Shown in pieces: positions 6,976 to 14,968 of a stretch of DNA of 57,898 nt (its first letter is position 1; each line of letters begins with the position of its first letter). Position numbers and translations under genes: made by a program. The stretch is from Pseudomonadota bacterium. Lineage in GTDB: Bacteria > Pseudomonadota > Alphaproteobacteria > Rhizobiales > Devosiaceae. The stretch is taken from the NCBI GenBank assembly GCA_023431205.1, contig JAEYXQ010000036.1, forward strand, positions 1 through 57,898, read 5' to 3'. The notes under the pieces were generated by a model. The model did not search any database, had not been told where the DNA came from, and saw nothing but the letters and a program-made list of their open reading frames with translations.

Positions 6976-8400
6976 CTAGGCCGGAAAGCCGAGCAGCGCC
7001 TTGACTTCCAGGTATTCGCGGAAGCCGTAGAGGCCGAACTCGCGTCCGTTGCCCGATTGCTTGTAGCCACCGAAGGGTAGGCTGCGATCGAACGGGGCGC
7101 CGTTGAAGTAGACCCTGCCCGCGCGGATGCGGTTGGCGACCCTGCGGGCGCGCTCCGGGTCGCTTGACTGGACGAAGCCGGCCAGCCCGAACGGCGTGTC
7201 ATTGGCGATCTCGATCGCCTCGTCTTCGGTCTCGTAGTTCAGGATCGACAGCACCGGCCCGAAGATTTCTTCGCGCGCGATGGTCATCTGCGGGGTGACG
7301 TCGCCGAACACGGTGGGCTGGACGAAGTAGCCACGGTTGATCTCGGCCGGGCGACCAGGACCTCCCGCGACCAGTGTTGCACCTTCGTCGATGCCGCTCT
7401 GGATCAGCTTCTGCACCTTGTCGAACTGCGACTGGCTGACCACCGGACCCATGGTCGTCGCCGGCAGCAGCGGATCGCCCAGGCGGATGCTGTCTACAGC
7501 TGCGCGGGCCGCCTCGAACGCCGCCTCCCGCTGTGGTTGGTGCACCAGCATGCGTGTAGGGGATTGGCAGTTCTGGCCGGCATTGGTGTAGCAGGCGTGG
7601 ACGCCCTGGATCACCGCGGCGCGCAGGTCGGCGTCGGGCAGGATGATGTTGGCCGACTTGCCGCCGAGTTCCTGGGCCACGCGCTTGACGGTGGGCGCCG
7701 CCAGGGTTGCCACACGGATGCCAGCGCCGGTGGAGCCGGTGAAGGAAACCATGTCGATCTCGGGATGGGAAGCAATGGCTTCGCCGACCGATGGCCCCTC
7801 GCCATTGACGAGGTTGAACACGCCCGCGGGCAGTCCGGAGTCATGGATGATCTCGGCCAGCAGCATGGCGCTGAGCGGCGCGATCTCGCTCGGCTTCAGC
7901 ACCACGGTACAGCCGGTGGCGATAGCCGGGGCGACCTTGGACGCCACCTGGTTGAGCGGCCAGTTCCAGGGGGTGATCAGGCCGCAGACGCCGATCGGCT
8001 CGTGCCGGACGATGCCCGGCCCCGTCCGCTCCTCGAAGGCGAAGGTCTCGAGAACCCGGGCGGCCTCCTCGAAGTGGAACAGGGCAACGGTGGCCTGCCG
8101 TTCCGTTGCGAAGGTGATCGGCGAGCCCATTTCGAGGGTCATCGCCCGCGCTAGTTCCGGCAGGTGGGCGCGGAAGCCGTCGATGATCTTCGCCAGCCAG
8201 CCGAGCCGCTGATCTACCGTTGTTTCGGCGTAAGTGGCGAAGGCCCGGCGCGCTGCCCTGGCGGCGCGGTCGACATCCGCTGCCGAGCCCAGGCTGACCG
8301 TGGCAAAAATCTCTTCGGTGGCGGGATTCTGCACGTCCAGAGTGGCGGGGGCGACCGGATCGACCCAGGCGCCGTCGATATAGAACTTCAGACTGTCCAT
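6976..8400 (-). CDS. NAD(P)-dependent aldehyde dehydrogenase
   Basis: 474 residues, full length for the ALDH superfamily. Visible landmarks are TPWNW with Asn146, the cofactor motif VVLKPSE with Lys169, FTGSTGAG at about 220-227, catalytic-base Glu244 in QELGGKS and the nucleophile Cys278 in NAGQNCQSP. It oxidises an aldehyde to an acid in the cytoplasm. In this operon it would follow a retro-aldol or alcohol-oxidation step. The substrate is not predictable; the closest general type is the broad class of semialdehyde/betaine-aldehyde-like enzymes. It lies 31 bases before tctB on the same strand. Confidence 0.95.
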   Translation of the reverse strand: MDSLKFYIDGAWVDPVAPATLDVQNPATEEIFATVSLGSAADVDRAARAARRAFATYAETTVDQRLGWLAKIIDGFRAHLPELARAMTLEMGSPITFATERQATVALFHFEEAARVLETFAFEERTGPGIVRHEPIGVCGLITPWNWPLNQVASKVAPAIATGCTVVLKPSEIAPLSAMLLAEIIHDSGLPAGVFNLVNGEGPSVGEAIASHPEIDMVSFTGSTGAGIRVATLAAPTVKRVAQELGGKSANIILPDADLRAAVIQGVHACYTNAGQNCQSPTRMLVHQPQREAAFEAARAAVDSIRLGDPLLPATTMGPVVSQSQFDKVQKLIQSGIDEGATLVAGGPGRPAEINRGYFVQPTVFGDVTPQMTIAREEIFGPVLSILNYETEDEAIEIANDTPFGLAGFVQSSDPERARRVANRIRAGRVYFNGAPFDRSLPFGGYKQSGNGREFGLYGFREYLEVKALLGFPA

Positions 8401-8509
8401 CCCTGCCCCCTACCTGTGCTCTCCACAGCACGCGATCACTAGACGCCTCCGCCCTGCCTGCCCGCAACCATGGGACGTGAGGGTTCCGTCAGGCGGATCG
8501 ACCTCGCTC

Positions 8510-9271
8510 CTAGAGGTGCCGCCCCTCGTCCACCGGCACCACGATTCCCGTCGAACTGGTCAGGTTGACGATGCAGGCCACGACTGCCCGCGCCACGTCA
8601 TCGGGCGTGGTGACGTGAGCGAGCGGCAGTTTCTCGGCGGTCCGCTGCAGCTGCTCGCGACTGCGGCCGGGCACGAAGTCCGTATCCACGCCCGCAGGCG
8701 ACACCGAGAACACCCGCACCCTCGGCGCCAGAATCTTGGCCAGCGAACTGGTGAGGGCGTCGACGCCGGCCTTGGCCGCCACATAGGCAAGACTGCTGCC
8801 GGTGCCGGTGCGCGCGGCGATCGAGGAGATGTTGACGATCGCTGCGCCCTGCCCGCGCTCCAGCAGCGGCCGGAAAGCGCGGATGGTCGCGAACGGGCCG
8901 CGCAGGTTCAGCATCACGGTGCGGTCGAAAATCTCGTCGGTAAGGGCCGTGAGATCGGCGGCCGGCACCGGATTCGTGGCGCCACCGGAATTGACGAGAG
9001 CGTCGAGGCTGCCGAAGCGCTGCTCCACCGTCGCGGCAGCAGCCTCGATGGTGTCGCTGTGCTCCATCGAGATGCGGAGCGCGAAATGCCCCGTCCCTTC
9101 GAGGCTGGAGACAACCTTCTCGGCCAGTTCGGCACGGCTGTTGTAGCCCACCACGACCGTGGCACCGAGCGCTGCCAGGCGCGTCGCCGACGCACGGCCA
9201 ATGCCGCTGCTGCCGCCGGTCACCAGCACCGTGCGCGGAACGGCCAGTGGCGGAATTTCTGATGCAGGCAT
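8510..9271 (-). CDS. SDR family oxidoreductase
   Basis: 253 residues, classical short-chain dehydrogenase. It has the cofactor motif TGGSSGIG at 18-25, NSGG at about 94-97 in place of the usual NNAG, the catalytic serine near 149-150 (NISS), and YVAAK with Tyr163 and Lys167. It interconverts an alcohol and a ketone with NAD(P). It lies between the HpcH aldolase gene (9 bases upstream) and the aldehyde dehydrogenase gene in the island operon, suggesting a role in the same pathway. Confidence 0.93.
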   Translation of the reverse strand: MPASEIPPLAVPRTVLVTGGSSGIGRASATRLAALGATVVVGYNSRAELAEKVVSSLEGTGHFALRISMEHSDTIEAAAATVEQRFGSLDALVNSGGATNPVPAADLTALTDEIFDRTVMLNLRGPFATIRAFRPLLERGQGAAIVNISSIAARTGTGSSLAYVAAKAGVDALTSSLAKILAPRVRVFSVSPAGVDTDFVPGRSREQLQRTAEKLPLAHVTTPDDVARAVVACIVNLTSSTGIVVPVDEGRHL

Positions 9272-9280
9272 CGCTGTCCC

Positions 9281-10054
9281 CTACGCGACGATGTCACGGA
9301 TCGCAGCGGCGGCGGCCGTGCGGATGAAGCCGTGATCGCTCGACAATACCAGCGCAGTTGCCCCCAGCGAGACCGCAAATTCGCAGTCGCTGCGGCTGGT
9401 GGGCAACATCATCAGGGGCACGTTCGCCTCCTGGGCAGCGGCGGCGACCCGCCGGCTGATCTCGGCCACCTTGCCGGACGCCTCCGGATCCTTGCCGAAC
9501 GAGGCGGTGAGGTCACCACGGCCGATGAACAGCGCGTCGACACCGGGCACGCGGCCGATATCGCCCGCAACGTCGACAGCATGCTGATCCTCGATCATGG
9601 CGAACACCACGACCTGGCTGTCCTGCTGTTCCATGTGTTGCACCGAGCCGACGCGGCCCCAACTGCTGGCGCGGGACACTCCGACAAAGCCACGCTCACC
9701 GTCGCGGTAGCGGCTGGCGCTGGCAATGGCCTCGGCCTTCGCCACGCTCGTCACATGAGGCACCATGATGCCCAGGGCGCCGGAGTCGAGCGCCGAAAGA
9801 ACGTGCGATGGCGTGAACTCGGGGATACGCACCACCGGCGCCAGGTTGGCTGCACGCGCCGCCAGGATCATCAGGTCGGTGATGCCGCGGTCTAGCGCCG
9901 CATGCTCCTGGTCGATGATGATGAAGTCGTAGCCGAGTTCGCCCAGCATCTCGATGACCTGGGTCGTCGGCAGCTTGACGAACGTGCCGATCAGGCGCTC
10001 CCGGCGCAGCAGTCGCTCGCGGAAGGTGGAAAAGTGTGGGCGCGTTGCGGACAT
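9281..10054 (-). CDS. HpcH/HpaI aldolase family protein
   Basis: 257 residues. The sequence GTFVKLPTTQVIEML, the DQEHA motif (about 48-52), VVRIPE, the metal-binding Glu in FAMIEDQHAV and the Asp in IGRGDLTASFG all match class II 4-hydroxy-2-oxo-acid aldolases such as HpaI and GarL. Such enzymes split 4-hydroxy-2-oxo acids into pyruvate and an aldehyde using a divalent metal. The aldehyde product fits the aldehyde dehydrogenase two genes downstream. It is the first gene of the minus-strand operon, divergent from the BKACE gene, with an IclR-type dyad between them. Confidence 0.93.
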   Translation of the reverse strand: MSATRPHFSTFRERLLRRERLIGTFVKLPTTQVIEMLGELGYDFIIIDQEHAALDRGITDLMILAARAANLAPVVRIPEFTPSHVLSALDSGALGIMVPHVTSVAKAEAIASASRYRDGERGFVGVSRASSWGRVGSVQHMEQQDSQVVVFAMIEDQHAVDVAGDIGRVPGVDALFIGRGDLTASFGKDPEASGKVAEISRRVAAAAQEANVPLMMLPTSRSDCEFAVSLGATALVLSSDHGFIRTAAAAAIRDIVA

Positions 10055-10143
10055 GGTGTCTCCCCCTCGGCGCCCTTCTAGAACGGGCGCCGGATCGCAC
10101 CGACCCGCAACGGGCTCTGTTTCTCCTGACGAAATGCGAACTG

Positions 10144-10164
10144 CCGTTCCCCCTCGCGGAACGG
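10144..10164. promoter_or_regulatory. candidate IclR operator 1, between HpcH and BKACE operons
   Basis: A near-perfect dyad CCGTTCC-N7-GGAACGG lies in the divergent intergenic region. A related dyad with the same N7 spacing (CCGTTTC-N7-GGAACCA) is found at 14118-14138 in front of the IclR gene. IclR-family proteins commonly bind such GTTCC...GGAAC dyads, so this is probably the local regulator's site. Confidence 0.5.
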
Positions 10165-10246
10165 TGCTGCAATCGAGTTGCCCACGACCATGCCGGGTGG
10201 GACCTACCAGTCACCTTTTCCAGCGACCGTGCCTGCGGAGCCCATC

Positions 10247-11140
10247 TTGGCCGATCCGACTATTCTGACCTGCGCCGTCACCGGCAACATCACCACCGTC
10301 GACCAGACGCCCTATCTGCCGGTGACGCCCGAGCAGATCGCCAACGAGTGCCTCGAGGCGGTGCGCGCCGGTGCATCGATCGTCCATATCCACGTCCGCC
10401 ATCCCGATGGGCGGCCCAGCATGGAGCTGGCGCATTACCTCGAGGTGGTGGAGCGCCTGCGCGCAGCCGAGGAGGACGTGGTCATCAACCTCACCACCGG
10501 GCCCGGTCAGCGTTTCATCCCCAGTGAGCACGAGCCGAGCGTTGCCGCGCCGGGCACCACGCTGATCCGTCCGGAGCCACGCGTGGCGCATGTGGAGCAT
10601 TTGCGCCCCGAGCTCTGCAGCCTCGACTTCAACACCATGTATTCAGGCAACTCGGTGGTCATCAACACGCCGGCCAATGTCGAGATCATGGCTGAGCGCA
10701 TTCAGGCCGCGGGCGTGCGCCCGGAACTGGAAGTGTTCGACAGCGGCGACATCCAGCTCGCCAACCACATGATCCAGCAGGGCAAGCTCGCCGCGCCCGC
10801 CTTTTTCCAGATCGTGCTCGGCATCCGCTACGGCGCCATCGCCACGCCGGAGACGCTCGCCTATCTCAAGAGCCTGCTTCCGGCCGGTACGCACTGGAGC
10901 GCCTTCGGCGTCAGCCGGTGGGAGTTCCCGATGCTGGCGCAAAGCTGGCTGCTCGGCGGCCATGTCCGGGTCGGGCTCGAAGACAACATCTACCTCGAAA
11001 AGGGCGTACTCGCCCAGGGCAACCGGCCGCTGGTCGAGAAAGCCGTCCGCGTCGTGCGCGACCTTGGCGGGCGCATCGCCACCCCCGGCGAAGCCCGCGA
11101 AATCCTCGGCCTCAAGAAGCAGGCGCCACGTCCGGCCTGA
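10247..11140 (+). CDS. 3-keto-5-aminohexanoate cleavage family protein (BKACE, DUF849)
   Basis: 297 residues from TTG with GGAG six bases upstream; this makes the protein begin MADPTILTCAVTGN, the family's normal N-terminus. An in-frame ATG at 10190 has no ribosome binding site. The zinc-binding HIH motif (AGASIVHIHVR), the loop GPGQRFIPSEHEP, and the late GLEDNIYL motif identify the beta-keto acid cleavage enzymes, which react a beta-keto acid with acetyl-CoA to give acetoacetate (or a variant) and a CoA ester. The exact substrate is unknown. It leads a two-gene plus-strand unit with the bicupin protein. Confidence 0.9.
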   Translation: MADPTILTCAVTGNITTVDQTPYLPVTPEQIANECLEAVRAGASIVHIHVRHPDGRPSMELAHYLEVVERLRAAEEDVVINLTTGPGQRFIPSEHEPSVAAPGTTLIRPEPRVAHVEHLRPELCSLDFNTMYSGNSVVINTPANVEIMAERIQAAGVRPELEVFDSGDIQLANHMIQQGKLAAPAFFQIVLGIRYGAIATPETLAYLKSLLPAGTHWSAFGVSRWEFPMLAQSWLLGGHVRVGLEDNIYLEKGVLAQGNRPLVEKAVRVVRDLGGRIATPGEAREILGLKKQAPRPA

Positions 11141-11164
11141 CCAACACATCCAAGGGAGACCGCC

Positions 11165-12076
11165 ATGTACAATTCGAGCGATCCACGCTCCACCCTCGCC
11201 GCCCCGCAGCCAAAGAGCAGCGCGCGGACCCACGAGAGCTTCTTCGGCTCGCAGCTGGAGCTGTTCTACGGCACGCCGCCACAGGTGAGGGACAGCAATG
11301 GCGACACCTGGATCGCCCGCGCGCAGAACCTCGTCGTCGCCTACAGCACGGCGCGCGAGGGCGGCGTGTTCGAACGGACCGCTCAGCCCGACGAATATGC
11401 CGTGATCATCCCGGACCGCGAAACGCAGGTCGAGATTACCACCGAGCACGGCACCGAGACCGTCCCCGGCTACAGCGTCGCCTTCGTGCCGCCGGGCCGC
11501 AGCGCCATCCGCATGCTTACGGCGGGCACCATCATCCGGCTGGTCACCCCCAAATCCACGGACCTCGCGGAAGCTGCCTCCAATGCCGAGGCGTTCCGCG
11601 GTGCGCACCCCAACGTGCCGCCGTTCGAATCCTGGCCCGAACCGGCCGGAGGGCTCCGGCTCAGGTGGTACACGTTGGACGTGCCCGAGGATCCCTCGCG
11701 CTTCGGCCGCATCTACCGCTGCACCACGATGATGGTGAACTACCTCACGCCCCGCAACGGCCCGCGGGCCCGCGACAACGTCTCTCCGCACCACCACGAC
11801 GACTTCGAGCAGGTGTCGCTGGCCCTGACCGGCGCCTTCACCCACCATTTGCGCTGGCCGTGGACCACCAACATGAACGTCTGGCGCGAGGACGAGCACC
11901 TTTATTGCGAGTCGCCGTCGATCTGCGTAATCCCGCCGCCGTCGATCCACACCACCACGGCAGAAGGCGCCGGCGTGAACCAGCTTGTCGACCTGTTCTC
12001 GCCGCCGAGAATGGATTTCTCGCTGAAACCGGGCTGGGTGCTGAACGCCGACGACTACCCGATGCCGAACAGCTAA
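11165..12076 (+). CDS. bicupin-like protein of unknown function
   Basis: 303 residues, preceded by AAGGGAGA. The C-terminal half has a cupin-type metal motif: SPHHHDDFEQVSLALTG (about residues 208-224) and a later histidine in PPPSIHTT (about 258-265). The N-terminal half has the same beta-strand rhythm (VVAYSTAREGGVFER, YSVAFVPPGRSAIRML) without the histidines, so it looks like a degenerate second cupin. It begins 24 bases after the BKACE gene, in the same operon. It could be a dioxygenase, isomerase or sugar-acid binding protein; no function is claimed. Its end overlaps the convergent reductase gene by 4 bases. Confidence 0.7.
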   Translation: MYNSSDPRSTLAAPQPKSSARTHESFFGSQLELFYGTPPQVRDSNGDTWIARAQNLVVAYSTAREGGVFERTAQPDEYAVIIPDRETQVEITTEHGTETVPGYSVAFVPPGRSAIRMLTAGTIIRLVTPKSTDLAEAASNAEAFRGAHPNVPPFESWPEPAGGLRLRWYTLDVPEDPSRFGRIYRCTTMMVNYLTPRNGPRARDNVSPHHHDDFEQVSLALTGAFTHHLRWPWTTNMNVWREDEHLYCESPSICVIPPPSIHTTTAEGAGVNQLVDLFSPPRMDFSLKPGWVLNADDYPMPNS

Positions 12077-13101
12077 GCGGGAGCGCGCCGGCTCGGCGCC
12101 GGGACACTGGCGCCGAGTTCCCCGTCCACCACCAGTACCACCTTGCCGATCTGCCGGTTGGCATCGAGGATCGCGTGCGCCTCGCGCACCTCTTCGAAGG
12201 GCAGTGCGGCGTGGATGCGGGTCCTGATGCGACCATCCTCCAGCAGCGGCCACACCTGCTCAACCAGCTCCCGTGCCAGCCGGCTCTTGTAGGCGGTCGA
12301 GCGCGGCCGCAGCGTCGAGCCCGCGACCACGAGATGCCGGCGTACGAGCTGCCGGATGTTCACCTCGGCCGATTCGCCCTGGTGGCTGGCAATGAACACC
12401 AGCCGGCCGCCGCGTTTCAGCAGATCGAGCTGCATCTGCGTATTCGGCCCCGCCTGCCCGTCGAGGATGACGTCGACGCCGTCACCGCCCGTCAGCCCGC
12501 GGAGTTCCTCCGCCCATGCACCCCGATAGTCGAGCGGCGCCGTCGCGCCGGCCTCGACACACACCTGCCGCTTCTCGTCGCTGCCTGCCGTGGCGAACAC
12601 CTCGGCCTTGCGGAGGTGACGGGCGATCTGGATTGCCGCGAGCCCCACGCCGCTCGATCCGCCCTGCACCAGCAGCGTCTCGCCCTGCTCGATCTGCGCC
12701 AGCCAGACGATGTTGCTCCAGGCGGTGCAGAACACCTCGGGCAGCGAGGCTGCCTCGATGAAGCTCAGGCCACGGGGGATCGGCATGCACTGGCCCGCTG
12801 GCACCAGGGCGAACTCGGCATAGCCGCCGCCATTGACCAGCGCGCACACCGGGTCACCGACCGTCAGCCCGCTCACCTCCGCTCCGACAGCCTCGACCAC
12901 CCCGGCAACATCGAGCCCGAGAATGGGCGAGGCCTCCGGCGGCGGCGGATAGAGCCCGCGGCGCTGCTGCACGTCGGGCCGGTTCACCCCGGCCGCCGCC
13001 ACCCGGACCAGCACCTCACCGGCTGCGGGCACCGGGCGCGCCGCCTCGCCGACCCTGAGCACTTCAGGGCCGCCGAAGCCATCCGTGGTGATGATGCGCA
13101 T
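12073..13101 (-). CDS. quinone oxidoreductase-like zinc-binding-family dehydrogenase
   Basis: 342 residues of the medium-chain dehydrogenase superfamily. It has AAGVNRPDVQQRRGLYPPP and ILGLDVAGVVEAVG in the GroES-like domain, then the Rossmann motif LLVQGGSSGVGLAAIQIA. The pattern is that of PIG3/QOR-type NADPH reductases, which lack catalytic zinc. It probably reduces a quinone or an alpha,beta-unsaturated carbonyl. The ATG follows the hydrolase stop codon by one base (TGA-C-ATG), so the two genes are translationally coupled. A longer frame upstream overlaps the hydrolase and is rejected. Confidence 0.9.
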   Translation of the reverse strand: MRIITTDGFGGPEVLRVGEAARPVPAAGEVLVRVAAAGVNRPDVQQRRGLYPPPPEASPILGLDVAGVVEAVGAEVSGLTVGDPVCALVNGGGYAEFALVPAGQCMPIPRGLSFIEAASLPEVFCTAWSNIVWLAQIEQGETLLVQGGSSGVGLAAIQIARHLRKAEVFATAGSDEKRQVCVEAGATAPLDYRGAWAEELRGLTGGDGVDVILDGQAGPNTQMQLDLLKRGGRLVFIASHQGESAEVNIRQLVRRHLVVAGSTLRPRSTAYKSRLARELVEQVWPLLEDGRIRTRIHAALPFEEVREAHAILDANRQIGKVVLVVDGELGASVPAPSRRAPA

Positions 13102-13102
13102 G

Positions 13103-14050
13103 TCAGCCAGCCAGGCCCACGAGCTTGGCCGGGTTGCGCGACACCATGGTGCGGACGTCGTCCTCGCTGAACCCCAGCGCCAGGCACAGCTTGATCGCCT
13201 GCCGCATGCCCTCCACCGGGGTCGGATTGTCCACCTGGCCGAGATCGGAGCCGATCGAGGAGGCGGCGACACCCGCAGCCTCGATATGCTCTTTCAGCTC
13301 CTGCGGCGAATAGACGTTGAACCGGGAGTCCACATACATGGCCGCCGAGCATTCCACGATCACGCCGAGATTGGCGAAGTCGCGGATATCCTCATAAGTG
13401 AAGTGCAGCCCGTACATCGGGTGGTTGATCAGCAGCCGCTTGACGCCGCGGGCCCGCGCCTCGTCGAACAGCTTCCAGATCTCCCACACATGCAGGTGGC
13501 CGGAAGACAGGATGACGTCGAACTCGGCGATCATGTCGAGAATGCGCTTCACCGGATCGATGATGTTGCCGAGTTCGTCGACAACCGTGAGCAACGGCGA
13601 GCTGGCGAGCTTCACATTGGAGGCCAGCCGGGTCTTGCGGTGCGAACTGCGGATGTGGTTGGCCGATTGCGCCGTCGGCATCCAGATGAGCTTGGCCCCC
13701 ATTTTCAGCTGCGCATCGACCACATAGGGGTCGAAGCCGCCGGTGGAATTGTTGAGGACGAGGCCGCTGAACATCGAGAATTCGGGCCTTTGCAGCACCC
13801 GGTCCATCAGCGGGATGAACGGGGCCACCGAATAGTGATGGTCCTTGAACAGCACGGCCCGCATTCCGGCGGCCGCAGCCTCTTCGGCCGCTTGCAGATG
13901 GTCCAGCTGCCGCGGCATGGTCGACGGACCGGAATGCACATGCAGGTCGAGCGCCCCGCGCAGCAGGCTCGCGGCAAGCTCTTCATCCACCCCGGCCATC
14001 AGGCGGCGCACCTCCTCGCGGTTGCGCTGTGATTGCTCTGCCTCGCCCAT
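13103..14050 (-). CDS. DUF6282 family metal-dependent hydrolase
   Basis: 315 residues from an ATG with AGGAGAC upstream. The segment GALDLHVHSGPSTMPR (about residues 30-45) has the HxH metal motif of amidohydrolases, followed by KDHHYS, SSGHLHVWE and GSDLGQVDNP, which supply later histidine and aspartate ligands. The family is uncharacterised but belongs to the amidohydrolase/PHP-like metal hydrolases. It is the first gene of the minus-strand pair, divergent from the IclR regulator, so it is probably under its control. Confidence 0.82.
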   Translation of the reverse strand: MGEAEQSQRNREEVRRLMAGVDEELAASLLRGALDLHVHSGPSTMPRQLDHLQAAEEAAAAGMRAVLFKDHHYSVAPFIPLMDRVLQRPEFSMFSGLVLNNSTGGFDPYVVDAQLKMGAKLIWMPTAQSANHIRSSHRKTRLASNVKLASSPLLTVVDELGNIIDPVKRILDMIAEFDVILSSGHLHVWEIWKLFDEARARGVKRLLINHPMYGLHFTYEDIRDFANLGVIVECSAAMYVDSRFNVYSPQELKEHIEAAGVAASSIGSDLGQVDNPTPVEGMRQAIKLCLALGFSEDDVRTMVSRNPAKLVGLAG

Positions 14051-14084
14051 GGTCGTCTCCTGCTGATCCGTGTCGGAGGTACGG

Positions 14085-14112
14085 TTGACGCCCTTGTCTC
14101 TCAACCTATAGT
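14085..14112 (+). promoter_or_regulatory. sigma70-type promoter of the IclR gene
   Basis: TTGACG at 14085-14090 and TATAGT at 14107-14112 with a 16-base spacer. Transcription would start near 14119, inside the dyad at 14118-14138, so a regulator bound there could repress its own gene. Confidence 0.65.
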
Positions 14113-14117
14113 CCCTC

Positions 14118-14138
14118 CCGTTTCGCAGCACGGAACCA
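14118..14138. promoter_or_regulatory. candidate IclR operator 2, in front of the IclR gene
   Basis: CCGTTTC-N7-GGAACCA is an imperfect dyad with the same length and flanks as that at 10144-10164. It covers the predicted transcription start of the regulator. Confidence 0.45.
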
Positions 14139-14159
14139 GCCGCGCGCAGGGAGGACTTG

Positions 14160-14966
14160 GTGGGAATTCGATCCGTAGAGCGGGCTTTGCAGGTGTTGCT
14201 GGAGCTCAACCAGCAGCCGATCAACACGATCGCCCAGCTCCATGCTCGCACCGGCCTGCCCAAGCCCACGCTGGTGCGAATCCTCAAGACGCTCGAGGAA
14301 GCCGGCTACGCCGAGAACGATGCGCGCCAGGGCGGCTACCAGGTCAGCGCCATGGTGACCTCGCTGAGCTCGGGCTACCACAAGGGTCCGTTGGTGGTGG
14401 AAGCCGGCCGCGCCTGGGCCATGGCGATCACCCGCAAGCACAAATGGCCGATCGCCATCGCCCTGCCGGACTATGACAGCGTGGTGGTGCGGTTCAGCAC
14501 CGTGCCCGACAGCCCCATTTCGCCGTTCCACAGCACCGTCAACCGCCGGCTGAAGCTTTTGACCCGCGGCCTCGGGCTGGGCTACATCGCCTTCGTCGAG
14601 CCCGAGGAACTGGACCTGATCCTCGACGTCCTGCGCCGTTCGGACGACGTCGAAGATGGCCTGAGCCACCATCCCGACGAGGTAAAGCGGCTGCTGGCAC
14701 AGATCCGCAAGGCGGGCTACGCCACCCGTTCGTCCATGGTCGAGCCGCGAAACTCCAACACCATCGCCGTGCCGATCATCAGCCAGGAAGGGCGGGTGCT
14801 CGCCAGCCTCGGGCTCACCTACTTCACCTCGGCCTTCAGTTCCGAGCAGGAGGCCTGCTCCCGCTTCGCACCGATCCTCAAGGATGCGGCCGCCGCGATC
14901 TCGGACGATCTCGCCCGGCTCTCGCGCGACATGTCCCTCGACGCAACCGAGGTAGAGGGCGCCTAG
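14160..14966 (+). CDS. IclR family transcriptional regulator
   Basis: 268 residues. The N-terminal winged helix is RSVERALQVLLELNQ with INTIAQLHARTGLPKPTLVRILKTLEEAGY, followed by the IclR effector domain with the closing NTIAVPIISQEGRVLASLGLTYF. The GTG start is five bases after GGGAGGAC; a TTG one codon earlier is too close to the ribosome binding site. It borders the catabolic island and is divergent from the DUF6282 hydrolase, so it likely controls the island in response to a pathway metabolite. MhpR-like members of this family often act as activators. Confidence 0.93.
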   Translation: MGIRSVERALQVLLELNQQPINTIAQLHARTGLPKPTLVRILKTLEEAGYAENDARQGGYQVSAMVTSLSSGYHKGPLVVEAGRAWAMAITRKHKWPIAIALPDYDSVVVRFSTVPDSPISPFHSTVNRRLKLLTRGLGLGYIAFVEPEELDLILDVLRRSDDVEDGLSHHPDEVKRLLAQIRKAGYATRSSMVEPRNSNTIAVPIISQEGRVLASLGLTYFTSAFSSEQEACSRFAPILKDAAAAISDDLARLSRDMSLDATEVEGA

Positions 14967-14968
14967 CG

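Noticed and set aside
10643..12253. 536-residue minus-strand frame
   Set aside because: It is antisense to BKACE and bicupin genes and has no recognisable fold.
10918..13170. 750-residue plus-strand frame
   Set aside because: It spans three genes on both strands in the wrong frame; composition is Arg-rich and unnatural.
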